Shown here: one piece after another, positions 25,235 through 33,544 of the stretch | How the letters are laid out: each line of letters starts with the position of its first letter | Position numbering within the stretch: the first letter of the stretch is position 1 | DNA from: Gammaproteobacteria bacterium | GTDB taxonomy: Bacteria; Pseudomonadota; Gammaproteobacteria; Arenicellales; JAANXG01 | Direction of reading: 5' to 3' | Length of the DNA stretch: 39,138 nucleotides | Assembly: GCA_024638505.1 (NCBI GenBank) | Contig: JAHEKE010000022.1 | Location: forward strand, 13,962-53,099 | The notes under the pieces: model-generated | Databases searched by the model: none | What the model was told of the DNA's origin: nothing | Seen by the model: only the letters and a program-made list of their open reading frames with translations | Position numbers and translations under genes: made by a program

Positions 25235-25260
25235 GTAAAATTCCCACAATGGGATTTTAC
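25235..25260. repeat. Inverted repeat/hairpin between bioA and the HDAC-like gene
   Basis: GTAAAAT-T-CCCA, CAA and TGGGATTTTAC form an 11-pair stem with one bulged T and a three-base loop. It lies 70 bases after bioA. The right arm ends in TTTT followed by ACTTCT, so it may weakly terminate rightward transcription, but it lacks a true U-run and could be an operator. A shorter repeat, GATAC-GCT-GTATC, follows at 25295-25307, just before the next gene. Confidence 0.45.
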
Positions 25261-25308
25261 TTCTGTACGTCGAATGTGCCGGCCGGAAAGGCGTGATACG
25301 CTGTATCG

Positions 25309-26331
25309 ATGCAGCATATAATAGGGTTCCTATTGGTATCTTTGTCATTGTTTGCGCTCCCGGCAGAGGCAGATTCCTTGACCACTGGTTTCGTATATCA
25401 TCCTGACTACCTGCTGCACGACCCCGGCGCCGGCCATCCCGAAAGGCCGGCGCGGCTCGAGGCCATCGTTTCGCGGTTGCAGCAGCGCAGCCTGCTCGAT
25501 ACGCTGCACACCATCAATGCCCAAAGCGTTGACCACGCCTGGCTGGCGGAGGTGCACACCGAGGCGTACTTAAGCCACCTGGAACAGGCGGTGAAAAACG
25601 CGCCGGTTCACCTCGATCCGGATACCGGGCTCTCCAGCGACAGTGTCAGGGTCGCCAAGCTTGCCAGCGGCGGCGTTCTGGCTGCAATAGATGCCGTCAT
25701 GGCCGGGGACGTGGATAACGCCTTCGTCGCCCAGCGCCCGCCGGGGCACCACGCACTGCCAGATCGCGCGATGGGCTTCTGCCTGATCAACCACGTTGCC
25801 GTCGCCGCACGCTACGTGCAAAAAAAATACGGGCTGAGGCGCATCCTGATTGTGGACTGGGACGTTCACCACGGCAATGGAACGGAGCACATGTTTTATG
25901 CAGACCCTTCAGTTTTTTATTTCAGTACGCACCAGTCCCCCTACTATCCCGGTACCGGTGCCGCGACGGACACCGGCAGCGGAGACGGCATCGGGTTTAC
26001 GCTGAATGTTCCCCTGCCTGCTGGAACCGGGGATGCGAACCTCATGCGCGTCTTTGAGACCAAACTGGTCCCGGCAATGGAAGCATTTCAGCCGGAGTTT
26101 GTCCTGATCTCAGCCGGCTTCGACGCGCACCGGGATGACCCGCTGGCGGCGTTTGAGCTGACCGCAGAGGGCTATAGCGAGCTGACGCGAATAGTGATGG
26201 AGATCGCTGCAAAGTTTGCCCGCGGACGCATTGTCTCCCTGCTTGAGGGGGGGTACGACTTGGATGCGCTGGCAAGCTCAGTGGAAGCGCACATTCGCAC
26301 CCTGTCCGGCGGACCGGAAGAGACAAATTAA
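25309..26331 (+). CDS. Histone deacetylase-fold amidohydrolase with N-terminal signal peptide
   Basis: A 340-residue arginase/deacetylase-fold zinc enzyme of the class II HDAC/acetylpolyamine amidohydrolase type, which removes acetyl or other acyl groups from amines. The first 22 residues (MQHIIGFLLVSLSLFALPAEA) form a convincing signal peptide ending in an AxA site. Core motifs: HPERPARLEAI, RPPGHHALPDRAMGFCLIN (the His pair), VDWDVHHGNGTEHMF (zinc Asp and His), SAGFDAHRDDPLA (zinc Asp), and LLEGGYDLDAL with the catalytic tyrosine. All are intact. Most bacterial relatives are cytoplasmic, so an exported form is notable; it may deacylate external amines before uptake. ATG start; weak ribosome site. 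It ends 16 bases before the convergent livF gene. Confidence 0.9.
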   Translation: MQHIIGFLLVSLSLFALPAEADSLTTGFVYHPDYLLHDPGAGHPERPARLEAIVSRLQQRSLLDTLHTINAQSVDHAWLAEVHTEAYLSHLEQAVKNAPVHLDPDTGLSSDSVRVAKLASGGVLAAIDAVMAGDVDNAFVAQRPPGHHALPDRAMGFCLINHVAVAARYVQKKYGLRRILIVDWDVHHGNGTEHMFYADPSVFYFSTHQSPYYPGTGAATDTGSGDGIGFTLNVPLPAGTGDANLMRVFETKLVPAMEAFQPEFVLISAGFDAHRDDPLAAFELTAEGYSELTRIVMEIAAKFARGRIVSLLEGGYDLDALASSVEAHIRTLSGGPEETN

Positions 26332-26347
26332 ATTCTCATACCGAACA

Positions 26348-27214
26348 CTACCCACCTAAAAACAGCTCACCCACCTTGGGATTTGCCAGCAGATCATCGC
26401 CCTTACCGGCAATAGCGATCTGCCCGGATACCATGACATAACCGATGTCTGCAAATTCCAACCCCTTCTTAGCGTTCTGCTCAACCATGATAATGGTCTT
26501 GCCTTCTTTGTATTGCAGGTCACGCAAAATTTCGAAAACCATATCGATGAATCTCGGCTCCAGGCCGATTGACGGCTCATCCACCAGCAGCACTTCAGGA
26601 TTCATGATCAGGGCGCGCGAGATTTCCAGCAGCCGCCGCTCCCCGCCGGACAGCACTTTAGCCTGGTGCTTGCGGCGCTCTGCTAAACGCGGATACTTAT
26701 CGAAAACCGACTCCGCCACCTTCTTCGCCTCGGCGGGTTGATCTTTAAGGAACCCTCCCATCCACAGGTTTTCCTCCACCGTCATCCCGGGGAAAATGGA
26801 TTTATCCTGCAATATGTAAGCGATGCCCGCCCTGGACAGCTTTTCGTTTGAGCTTAGAGACGTAACGTCAAGTCGGTCCGGCCCACTACCGACAAATATC
26901 CTCCCGGAGAAAATGTTATTGAAACCGAATATGGCGTGCAGCACCGTGGACTTTCCCGCTCCATTGGGACCGATCAGGCACAGCGACTGCTTGCGGCCGA
27001 CCCGCAGATTAATGCCGTGCAGAATCTCCATCTGGCCGTAGCCCGCGTGCAAATCTTCGATGGAGACGAAGGCCTCCCCATCCACCAGATTCTCGAGCTG
27101 CTCGACGCTGATTTCCTCAGCAATAGCGGCGACCTGCCGCTCAACCTCATCGACTGAAATGACGGTATCGACATCACCCATCCCGTGCCCGCGTACGCGC
27201 TTTTTGTCAGTCAT
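26348..27214 (-). CDS. livF: Branched-chain amino acid-type ABC transporter ATP-binding protein (LivF-like)
   Basis: One of two ATPases of a Liv/HAAT-type importer. ATPase motifs: Walker A GPNGAGKST, Q-loop ILQDKSIFPGMTVEENL, signature LSGGERRLLEISRA, Walker B VLLVDEPSIGL and the H-loop region replaced by IIMVEQNA, as is usual for LivF (glutamine in place of the switch histidine). The protein is 288 residues, about 50 more than typical LivF. The extra N-terminal segment (about residues 1-50) is rich in acidic residues and repeated E/V, ending at VSIEDLHAGYGQME, where the ABC domain begins. The ATG at 27214 is preceded by GGGAAAA; a TTG at 27250 is possible. It is the last gene of the liv operon. 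Confidence 0.92.
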   Translation of the reverse strand: MTDKKRVRGHGMGDVDTVISVDEVERQVAAIAEEISVEQLENLVDGEAFVSIEDLHAGYGQMEILHGINLRVGRKQSLCLIGPNGAGKSTVLHAIFGFNNIFSGRIFVGSGPDRLDVTSLSSNEKLSRAGIAYILQDKSIFPGMTVEENLWMGGFLKDQPAEAKKVAESVFDKYPRLAERRKHQAKVLSGGERRLLEISRALIMNPEVLLVDEPSIGLEPRFIDMVFEILRDLQYKEGKTIIMVEQNAKKGLEFADIGYVMVSGQIAIAGKGDDLLANPKVGELFLGG

Positions 27215-27246
27215 ATGCGTTTTCCCGGCCGGATGATTCCCGGCTT

Positions 27247-27990
27247 TCAATGTACTCCGAGATAGGCATCAATAACGCGCTGATCATTCTGGATTTGCTC
27301 CGGCGTGCCTTCGGCCAAAAGCTGGCCGTGCGCCAGGCAATAGATTTTTTCGGCCAGGTTCATGATCACCCGCATATTGTGTTCGATCACAAACAGGGTG
27401 ATGCCGAATTCGGTATTGGCCCGCTTGAGCCGGTCTATCAGGCCGTTGATTAGAGTCGGATTGATGCCTGCCGTGGGCTCATCCAGCAGCAGCGCAGTCG
27501 GTTCATTCATCAATGCCATGGCAAATTCCAGCAGTTTTTGCTGTCCGAATGACAGCGATCCCGCGCGCAGAAACCGTTTCTCATACAGTCCAACGAAATC
27601 AAGCAGCCCGTCCGTCCGCTCGTAGTCCTGCTGGCCGTGCCGGCTGAAGGCGTCGAAAAAGCTCATCTTGCGATGCGGCAGCGAAATCAGCATGTTCTGC
27701 ACGCAGTTCATCTTGCCGTAAATGCGGGTCTGCTGAAACGTGCGCAGCAGGCCACGTCTGGCGATCGCCTGCACTGGGAGCTTCGATATTTCTTTGCTTT
27801 CGAACTTGATCGATCCTGAGTCGATCGGGTGATAGCCTACAATCGAATTAAACAGCGTTGTTTTACCCGAGCCGTTAGGTCCGATGAGTCCGGTGATCCC
27901 GCCCTCATCTACAGACAGCGAGATACCGGTGTTGGCAGCTACCCCGCCGTATGATTTAGACACGTCGCGCACTTCGATAATCGCGTTCAT
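27247..27990 (-). CDS. livG: Branched-chain amino acid-type ABC transporter ATP-binding protein (LivG-like)
   Basis: A 247-residue ATPase subunit, the normal length for LivG. Walker A GPNGSGKTT, Q-loop LRTFQQTRIYGKMNCVQNML, signature LSFGQQKLLEFAMALM (the LSFGQ form typical of LivG), Walker B ALLLDEPTAGINP, switch histidine in VIEHNM. The C-terminal helices end LLAEGTPEQIQNDQRVIDAYLG, a LivG hallmark. It powers uptake together with LivF and the LivH/LivM permease. It follows livM by eight bases and precedes livF by 32 bases, so they are co-transcribed. Confidence 0.95.
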   Translation of the reverse strand: MNAIIEVRDVSKSYGGVAANTGISLSVDEGGITGLIGPNGSGKTTLFNSIVGYHPIDSGSIKFESKEISKLPVQAIARRGLLRTFQQTRIYGKMNCVQNMLISLPHRKMSFFDAFSRHGQQDYERTDGLLDFVGLYEKRFLRAGSLSFGQQKLLEFAMALMNEPTALLLDEPTAGINPTLINGLIDRLKRANTEFGITLFVIEHNMRVIMNLAEKIYCLAHGQLLAEGTPEQIQNDQRVIDAYLGVH

Positions 27991-27998
27991 TGATTAAC

Positions 27999-29033
27999 TT
28001 AAGCTCCGGCCGTATCTTTCTCTTCGACTCTTATGCCGAACCATTCCGGCCGGCGGTGCATCAGCCAGCCCATGATGCCGTCCTGAAAATACACGACGGT
28101 GACCACAATCAGCGCCCCGAGGGCCACCCACTGCCAGCCGAGCAGGTAATTCCAGGTGACCTCCTTGAAAACGTGAAACAGAATCGCGCCGACCACGGGG
28201 CCCCACAGCGTTCCCTTTCCGCCCAGCAGCACGCACACCACCATGAAAATTCCTAAATTGATGGTCTGGTAAGCGGTCTCCAGGGGCTCGAAATGAATCA
28301 ACTGAAAGGCAGAAATTGCCCCAACCATGCCAACAAAAAACGCGGCCATGGCCCAGGTCGTGAGCTTGTAGCGCAGCGTATGCAGGCCCATGGCCTCGGC
28401 CTTCTCTTCATCGTCGCGTATGGCGTTGATGGCCTCACCAAACCGCGTCGAATAAAGCCACTTGAGGAAAATGAACAAAACGACGCCAACCCCGGCGAAG
28501 AGATAGTAAAAGAGGAGCTTGCCGATGTCGAAATCCCCGGGATATACCGGTAGGGCGATACCCTGTCCTCCCCCTACCCAGTCCCAGTTCGACACCAGCT
28601 CGCCGGCGGCGATGGCCACCCCCAGCGTACCAATGGCGAAGTAGGGGCCACGCAACCCGAAGGTGAGGTAGCCGATGACCACCGCGGTGACGCTACAGAA
28701 CAATCCTGCACCGATGACGCCGAGAAAGAGCCCTGAAAAATATTGCGCCTCGGTGAAGATGAAAATCTGCCCGCCAGCAGCATCGGTATAGGCCCCGACG
28801 TCATAGACCAGACCGATGGCAATAACGGCGGCTACGTACATCCCTGTACCGTAGAAAAAGATGTTACCCAGAGAGTTGTAGCCCATCTGCCCGCCGGTCA
28901 TGTCCCAGGTCAACGCCACTATAATCATCAGCCAGAGCGTCGCCAGCTGGGTGCGGAAATCGGGAAAGAGGAACGGGGCTATAACGGTGGCCGTTAAAAT
29001 CGCTATATACAAAATCAAATTTCGTTTGTTCAT
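27999..29033 (-). CDS. livM: ABC transporter permease (LivM-like)
   Basis: A 344-residue inner-membrane permease with about nine to ten hydrophobic spans. The family segments DMTGGQMGYNSLGNIFFYGTGMYVAA, FGLRGPYFAIGTLGVA and the cytoplasmic coupling loop STRFGEAINAIRDDEEKAEAMGL (EAA-type, contacts the ATPases) are visible. The ATG at 29033 is chosen because the open frame upstream is the shadow of livH. It pairs with LivH to form the transmembrane channel. Eight bases separate livH and livM. Substrate specificity rests with the binding protein. Confidence 0.94.
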   Translation of the reverse strand: MNKRNLILYIAILTATVIAPFLFPDFRTQLATLWLMIIVALTWDMTGGQMGYNSLGNIFFYGTGMYVAAVIAIGLVYDVGAYTDAAGGQIFIFTEAQYFSGLFLGVIGAGLFCSVTAVVIGYLTFGLRGPYFAIGTLGVAIAAGELVSNWDWVGGGQGIALPVYPGDFDIGKLLFYYLFAGVGVVLFIFLKWLYSTRFGEAINAIRDDEEKAEAMGLHTLRYKLTTWAMAAFFVGMVGAISAFQLIHFEPLETAYQTINLGIFMVVCVLLGGKGTLWGPVVGAILFHVFKEVTWNYLLGWQWVALGALIVVTVVYFQDGIMGWLMHRRPEWFGIRVEEKDTAGA

Positions 29034-29041
29034 AACATCTT

Positions 29042-29953
29042 CTACTGCAAGCTCTGGCGTACGCGCCTTTGCTGGATCAGCCGGTACAGCAGCACCATGA
29101 GAAGCAATACCACCGCAACGGCCTGCTGGTAGCCAATGCCGAATATGTGCGCACCATAGAGCTCGGCAGTACCGATTCCCAAACCAGCGGCTATGACGCC
29201 GGGCAGATTTCCGAGTCCGGCTGCGGTGACGATAACGAACGCGCGGATAGAATAGGTGATGCCATAAAACGGCTGGATCACCCAAACCATGACGATAATG
29301 GCGCCGGCCGCGCCGCAGATCGCAGAATTGAGTGAAAAGGTGAAGGCATAGACTTTCTCCGTGTTGATGCCCAGCACGCGGGCCGCCCTGGCATCCTGCG
29401 CGGTGGCCCGTATGGCCTGCCCCATGCGGCTCGTCTTCATGAAAATGATCACGCCCGCAGCCAGCACCGCCGCCAGTAACACTCCGATCAGTTTCGCGAT
29501 CGGTATGTCTACGAACCCGCCTAGGAAATAGAGCGTATCGTATTGCAGCTGAATGCTCTGCGTATCCGAGCCGAACAACAGGTTGAGAATCTGCGCAATC
29601 ATAATAGCGAGGCCGAAAGTGGCGAGCAGCGAGGTAAACAGATCGCGCTCGATGACGCGGGAAATGACCAGCTTATAGACCACCCAGCCAATACCCCACA
29701 TGATAATGAATGCAACGGGTACGCCCAGCAGAGCCGGCATACCCTGATTTGCCAGCCACCAGGCCAAGTAGCCGCCGGCGATGACGAAGTCTCCCTGGGC
29801 TAGATTTTTCACGTTCATCACGCCCCAGACCAGAGCAAGTCCGTAAGCGGCAAGGGCGAACAGGGCGCCGATCATTATCCCGTCGAGGATAATCTTGATG
29901 TTGACCACGGGAAATTCGAACAGAAGGGAGATGTTTCCCAGGATCTGCTCCAT
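29042..29953 (-). CDS. livH: ABC transporter permease (LivH-like)
   Basis: A 303-residue permease subunit with about eight spans. Diagnostic segments are GIMIGALFALAAYGLALVWGVMNVKNLAQGDFV near the N-terminus and the coupling loop SRMGQAIRATAQDARAARVLGIN (EAA-like). The end is a short basic tail (QQRRVRQSLQ). It forms the permease with LivM. It lies after livK; the 109 bases between contain a strong hairpin (30013-30046) that may set the level of permease below that of binding protein. Confidence 0.94.
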   Translation of the reverse strand: MEQILGNISLLFEFPVVNIKIILDGIMIGALFALAAYGLALVWGVMNVKNLAQGDFVIAGGYLAWWLANQGMPALLGVPVAFIIMWGIGWVVYKLVISRVIERDLFTSLLATFGLAIMIAQILNLLFGSDTQSIQLQYDTLYFLGGFVDIPIAKLIGVLLAAVLAAGVIIFMKTSRMGQAIRATAQDARAARVLGINTEKVYAFTFSLNSAICGAAGAIIVMVWVIQPFYGITYSIRAFVIVTAAGLGNLPGVIAAGLGIGTAELYGAHIFGIGYQQAVAVVLLLMVLLYRLIQQRRVRQSLQ

Positions 29954-30012
29954 CGACTAGATGTCCCTTAGTGAAGTGCCAGCTGCAGCATGGTTCTTGT
30001 TTTGGCTAATCA

Positions 30013-30046
30013 GGACCGGGTGGGTGTTTTGCACCTTACCCGGTCC
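30013..30046. terminator. Strong stem-loop between livK and livH (attenuator/processing hairpin)
   Basis: GGACCGGGT and ACCCGGTCC (9 perfect pairs, GC-rich) enclose a second short stem, GGTG/CACC with TTTTG loop. It sits 16 bases after the livK stop in the leftward message. No T-run follows it, so full Rho-independent termination is not expected. By analogy with other binding-protein operons, it may protect the livK message or partly block readthrough into livHMGF. Confidence 0.6.
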
Positions 30047-30062
30047 CGACATCACTTTACAT

Positions 30063-31295
30063 CTACTGCGGCTTGCGCGGCCAGTTCACCTTATGCGAGG
30101 CAAATTCAGACGGCGCCACCACATTGTACTCACCGTCCTGAATTTGACGCAGCACCATGGGTTTGGCGATGTTGTTGCCAGCAGTGGAGAACTTGATCTG
30201 GCCGTAGAAGGTCGCCAGGTCGGTCGCCGCTATGGCATCCCGCACCGCCTCCTTGTCCAGCGTACCGGCCCGCTCAAACGCGTCTTTGAACACATAAACG
30301 GCGGCTGAAGCCTGGGCGCTCTGATACGGCACCGATTTATCCGCATACTCTGGAAAAGCGGCTTTGAATTCCTTTTCATAGTTGGCAGCGGACCCAAAAA
30401 TGGGATCCTCATAGGTCAAGGTCTCGGCCCACTGGGTCGAACAGAGAATATCGTTGGCGGCGGCGCCGAAATTCCCCACCACATCGGCCGCCTCGCAGTG
30501 GGTGATGGCAATCATCGGCACGTCAATCTTCTGCTCACTTATCTGTCGTACAGCCGTCGCCGCACCCTTGGAGTGCCCGCTGACAATCAGCAGGTCCGGC
30601 TTGAGTAGCTTGACCTTCGTCAAAATTGCACTCATATCCGACAGGTCACGCGGCAGTTTTTCATCAATGACGGTCTGCATGCCTAATCTGCGCGCATCTT
30701 CAAACACGCCCGCGCGTATATCCAGCGAAAACGGATCGTTTTCCACCGCCACCGCGACCTTGACGTCAGACGGGTCTTTACCGCTTTCTTTGGCTTTTTC
30801 CGCCGCCAGGGTCACAGCCGAAGCAAGATATTGTTCCGATGTGGACAACACCGCAAATAAATATTTGTATCCCTGTGCAAACAATGAACGTGAAGCGCCC
30901 TCTGCCTCGACCATTGGTATCTGATACTTTTCGGTGACCGGAGCAATCGCCTTGGTCAAGCCGGACGAGTACGGGCCAAGCATATACTGGACCTTGTCCT
31001 GATTAACCAGCCGTTCGGCCAGGGTAGCGCCTCGATCACCTTTGGACTCATCGTCATAATAAATGACCTTGAAGTTGTAGCATTTGTCGCCAATTTTTAC
31101 CCCGCCGTTTTCCTTGATTTTCTGGATGGCGAATTCATAACCATTTTTTGCGTGCACGCCGTTGGTCGCATATTTCCCAGTCAGTGATATGGCGGAACCC
31201 AGCGTAATCTCCTCGCAGTCCTGGGCATAGCCGGCTTGCGAAACCAGCAGGAATACGCCGGTCAACCACGCTCCAAGAACGGGTAAAGTCTTCAT
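30063..31295 (-). CDS. livK: Periplasmic substrate-binding protein of a Liv/HAAT-type ABC transporter
   Basis: A 410-residue type I periplasmic binding protein. Signal peptide at residues 1-24 (MKTLPVLGAWLTGVFLLVSQ, AxA near GYAQD). The mature protein begins EEITLGSAISLTGKYATNGVHAKNGYEFA, as in LivJ/amide-binding proteins, with GPYSSGLTKAIAPVTEKYQIPMVEAEGASRSL in the ligand cleft and two Cys-linked pairs possible. A very strong ribosome site (AGGAGAGGAGG) precedes the start by eight bases, as for an abundant binding protein. It is the first gene of the leftward operon and divergent from lysR. Family ligands are branched-chain amino acids, but also amides, aromatic acids and other carboxylates, so the ligand here is unknown. 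The neighbouring acid-metabolism genes suggest a carboxylated compound. Confidence 0.92.
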   Translation of the reverse strand: MKTLPVLGAWLTGVFLLVSQAGYAQDCEEITLGSAISLTGKYATNGVHAKNGYEFAIQKIKENGGVKIGDKCYNFKVIYYDDESKGDRGATLAERLVNQDKVQYMLGPYSSGLTKAIAPVTEKYQIPMVEAEGASRSLFAQGYKYLFAVLSTSEQYLASAVTLAAEKAKESGKDPSDVKVAVAVENDPFSLDIRAGVFEDARRLGMQTVIDEKLPRDLSDMSAILTKVKLLKPDLLIVSGHSKGAATAVRQISEQKIDVPMIAITHCEAADVVGNFGAAANDILCSTQWAETLTYEDPIFGSAANYEKEFKAAFPEYADKSVPYQSAQASAAVYVFKDAFERAGTLDKEAVRDAIAATDLATFYGQIKFSTAGNNIAKPMVLRQIQDGEYNVVAPSEFASHKVNWPRKPQ

Positions 31296-31340
31296 CGATT
31301 AAGCCTCCTCTCCTGTAAATTGATGTTCTTATCATTGACC

Positions 31341-31368
31341 CCCAGATGACACTGGGTATCTCTGATAC
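31341..31368. promoter_or_regulatory. Adjacent dyads upstream of livK: candidate LysR-type operator
   Basis: Two inverted repeats abut: CCCAG-N6-CTGGG (31341-31356) and GTATC-TCT-GATAC (31356-31368). They lie 46-73 bases before the livK start, in the divergent region shared with lysR (31296-31483), as expected for binding sites of a LysR-type regulator. The pattern is not an exact T-N11-A box, so this is a suggestion. Confidence 0.45.
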
Positions 31369-31483
31369 AGCTATAGAGAACTGGGCATTATAAACCTCCC
31401 CTCATCTCGGTATCTATATTAAAATATATTTTGCTCCTTGACTTATCAGTTCGGGTAGATAAAGAACATTTTTATTTAAGAGT

Positions 31484-32380
31484 ATGTCCATACACCGATT
31501 GAAAACGCTGGTTGCTATTGCGGAAGCGGGGTCCTTTATCGAAGCCGCCAACGTTGTCTCTCTGACTCCCGCCGCTGTCGGTCAACAGATTAAGGCCCTG
31601 GAGGAGGAGTTTGGCGTCTCGCTGTTCGACCGCAATAAAAGATCCCCGCGATTGACCCCCATCGGTCAAGCGCTCATCCCACAGGCCCGTGAACTCATTC
31701 GAGCCTATGACAATATGGTGCCCTCGCTGTTAAACAATGCGCAGCAGGTGCAGCATATGAGCATTGGGGCGGTCCCCACCACAATGACCGGGCTCGTGCC
31801 GCGGTCGCTGGCCGCACTGCGCGAGGTTTACCACAACCTGCACATCAGGATCGTTCCCGGTTTATCCGCCGACCTCCTGCCGCAGGTGGAGCGGGGCTAT
31901 CTCGATGCCGCCATTGTCAGTGAGCCGCGCCGCCTACCCGGGCACCTCGCGTTTCGAGCGTTTGCCGCAGAGCCGCTGATTCTGCTCGCCCCAGCGGGGA
32001 CCGGCCCGGCTGAACCCCGTGAGCTGCTCGAAACTTTCCCTTTCATCCGCTTCAACCGGCGTGCCTGGGTGGGCCAGCAGATCGACGACTGGTTGATCCA
32101 GAAAAAGGTCAAGGTAAAAGAGAGCATGGAGCTCGATACGCTCGAAGCCATCTCCACCATGGTGTATCAAGGACTCGGCGTCTCCATCGTGCCCACAAGA
32201 TGCGTGCCTTCCCCCCGACCCCTGCCGCTGACGAGAATTCCGCTTGCAACCGCCAAGCCCAGACTGCTGGGCATTCTGTCAAGACCGGACAACGTGAAGT
32301 TCAAGCTGATCGATATTTTTCTTGCCGAGCTGACGAACCTGGTACAGCAGGCTGGCGAAGTCGAAGCAATAAGTTATTGA
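31484..32380 (+). CDS. LysR family transcriptional regulator
   Basis: A 298-residue regulator of normal length. The N-terminal winged HTH (about residues 2-60) reads IHRLKTLVAIAEAGSFIEAANVVSLTPAAVGQQIKALEEEFGVSLFDR, with typical LysR residues; a type I-like effector domain follows to about residue 290 (ISTMVYQGLGVSIVPTRCV near the end). It is divergent from the liv operon and in line with the SDH-like genes 100 bases downstream, so it is well placed to control both. The inducer is probably the imported substrate or an intermediate. The ATG has only a weak AAGAG ribosome site. Confidence 0.94.
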   Translation: MSIHRLKTLVAIAEAGSFIEAANVVSLTPAAVGQQIKALEEEFGVSLFDRNKRSPRLTPIGQALIPQARELIRAYDNMVPSLLNNAQQVQHMSIGAVPTTMTGLVPRSLAALREVYHNLHIRIVPGLSADLLPQVERGYLDAAIVSEPRRLPGHLAFRAFAAEPLILLAPAGTGPAEPRELLETFPFIRFNRRAWVGQQIDDWLIQKKVKVKESMELDTLEAISTMVYQGLGVSIVPTRCVPSPRPLPLTRIPLATAKPRLLGILSRPDNVKFKLIDIFLAELTNLVQQAGEVEAISY

Positions 32381-32481
32381 TAAATTAATTTTTTATTAAA
32401 TCTTAAATATTTTTGAGTTGATTAAATTTAATTTAATATCAAAAATGCCCGCTTGTACTATGCGAAACAGCAAATGATCCC
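32381..32481. promoter_or_regulatory. AT-rich region before the SDH-like operon with a 25-base dyad
   Basis: The first 60 bases are nearly all A and T. A dyad with outer arms TTGAT and ATCAA (32418-32442) surrounds an AT-rich core. It is a likely promoter and perhaps a LysR or silencing-protein (H-NS-like) site. No clean -35/-10 pair with normal spacing was found. Confidence 0.4.
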
Positions 32482-33210
32482 GTGGCAGAGCTTTCCGATG
32501 AGCTCGAAGTAGCGGTCTGGCAGGGCGACCGGGCAGGCGGGGCCATGCGCATCTACAGCGTACCGCAGCGACCCAGTCAAACCGTCCTCGACGTCGTTAC
32601 CTGGATACAGCGCAACGTGGAACCCGGCTTGAGCTATCGTTTTGCCTGCCGGGTCGGAATGTGCGGCTCCTGCGCCATGATGGTCAATGGTCAGCCCCGC
32701 TGGGCCTGCCGCACCCATATCAAAGCCGCGCTTGCGGGCAATCACCTTGAGCTCCGCCCGCTGCGCAACCTGCCCGTAATTAAGGATCTGGCCTGTGACA
32801 TGTCAGAATTTTTTCATAAATGGCAACAAGCCGAAGGGCGCTTTTATCCGACGGCGGACAGGCACGAGCCGGTGGCGAAAATTTCACCCGCCAGTCCCCG
32901 CCGCGCGGCCGCAAATAAAGGCATTGAGTGCATCAACTGCGCTGCGTGTTACGCCGCATGTGACGTGGTTGCCTGGAACCCCGGCTACCTGGGACCCGCT
33001 GCGCTGAACCGCGCCTGGACACTGCTCAATGATGTCCGCGACGGTGCGCAGAAAAGGCGTCAAAGGGCAGTGCTGCAGAATAACGGATGCCAAAACTGCC
33101 ACTCGATGCAGGGCTGCGCCTCCTTTTGTCCCGTCGCGCTCAACCCAACCGCAGCAATAGCCGGTTTGAAGCGGACTGCACTGCGCGCCATCAGGCAAGG
33201 GCAGGTGTAG
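32482..33210 (+). CDS. Succinate dehydrogenase/fumarate reductase-like iron-sulfur subunit
   Basis: A 242-residue iron-sulfur protein that wires the flavin subunit to the membrane quinone site. The N-terminal plant-type ferredoxin domain has FACRVGMCGSCAMMVNG and RWAC (C-x4-C-x2-C-x11-C, [2Fe-2S]). The C-terminal domain has CINCAACYAACD (4Fe-4S) and CQNCHSMQGCASFCPVALNP (3Fe-4S pattern; last motif ends CP). The CINCxxCYAAC form is closer to fumarate reductase FrdB than to SdhB, though aspartate replaces the usual proline after the fourth Cys. GTG start. It opens a set of overlapping genes B-C-D-A. A tandem order starting with B is unusual. Confidence 0.93.
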   Translation: MAELSDELEVAVWQGDRAGGAMRIYSVPQRPSQTVLDVVTWIQRNVEPGLSYRFACRVGMCGSCAMMVNGQPRWACRTHIKAALAGNHLELRPLRNLPVIKDLACDMSEFFHKWQQAEGRFYPTADRHEPVAKISPASPRRAAANKGIECINCAACYAACDVVAWNPGYLGPAALNRAWTLLNDVRDGAQKRRQRAVLQNNGCQNCHSMQGCASFCPVALNPTAAIAGLKRTALRAIRQGQV

Positions 33211-33214
33211 CAAG

Positions 33215-33544
33215 ATGCTGGGGCCCAGGCTGTTTGTCGCGCAGCGGGTAAGCGCCGCCGTGATGGCCCCCCTGGTGCTGGGCCATCTGCTGGTGATGAT
33301 CTATGCCGTGCAGGGCGGACTGGATTCGGCCGAAATCCTGGCACGCACCCGGGGCAGCCTGTTCTGGGGTACGTATTACGAACTGTTCGTCACAGCCGTC
33401 GCCATTCATGCCGCCATCGGGGTGCGCGTAATCGCCTATGAATGGTTTAAGGTTAAGAACCGCTGGCTGGAAGTTGTAACCGTAATGATTGGATGCGTCC
33501 TGTTTCTATCCGGAACGTATGCGGTTTATGCGGTAGTGGCATGA
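33215..33544 (+). CDS. Membrane anchor subunit of the SDH-like complex (first)
   Basis: A 109-residue protein with three hydrophobic spans, of the succinate dehydrogenase/fumarate reductase membrane-anchor type. It contains AQRVSAAVMAPLVLGHLLVMIYA and VAIHAAIGVRVIAYEW, whose histidines in spans one and two are candidate haem ligands. It lies four bases after the iron-sulfur gene and overlaps the next anchor gene by ATGA. It anchors the complex in the inner membrane and binds quinone. Confidence 0.87.
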   Translation: MLGPRLFVAQRVSAAVMAPLVLGHLLVMIYAVQGGLDSAEILARTRGSLFWGTYYELFVTAVAIHAAIGVRVIAYEWFKVKNRWLEVVTVMIGCVLFLSGTYAVYAVVA

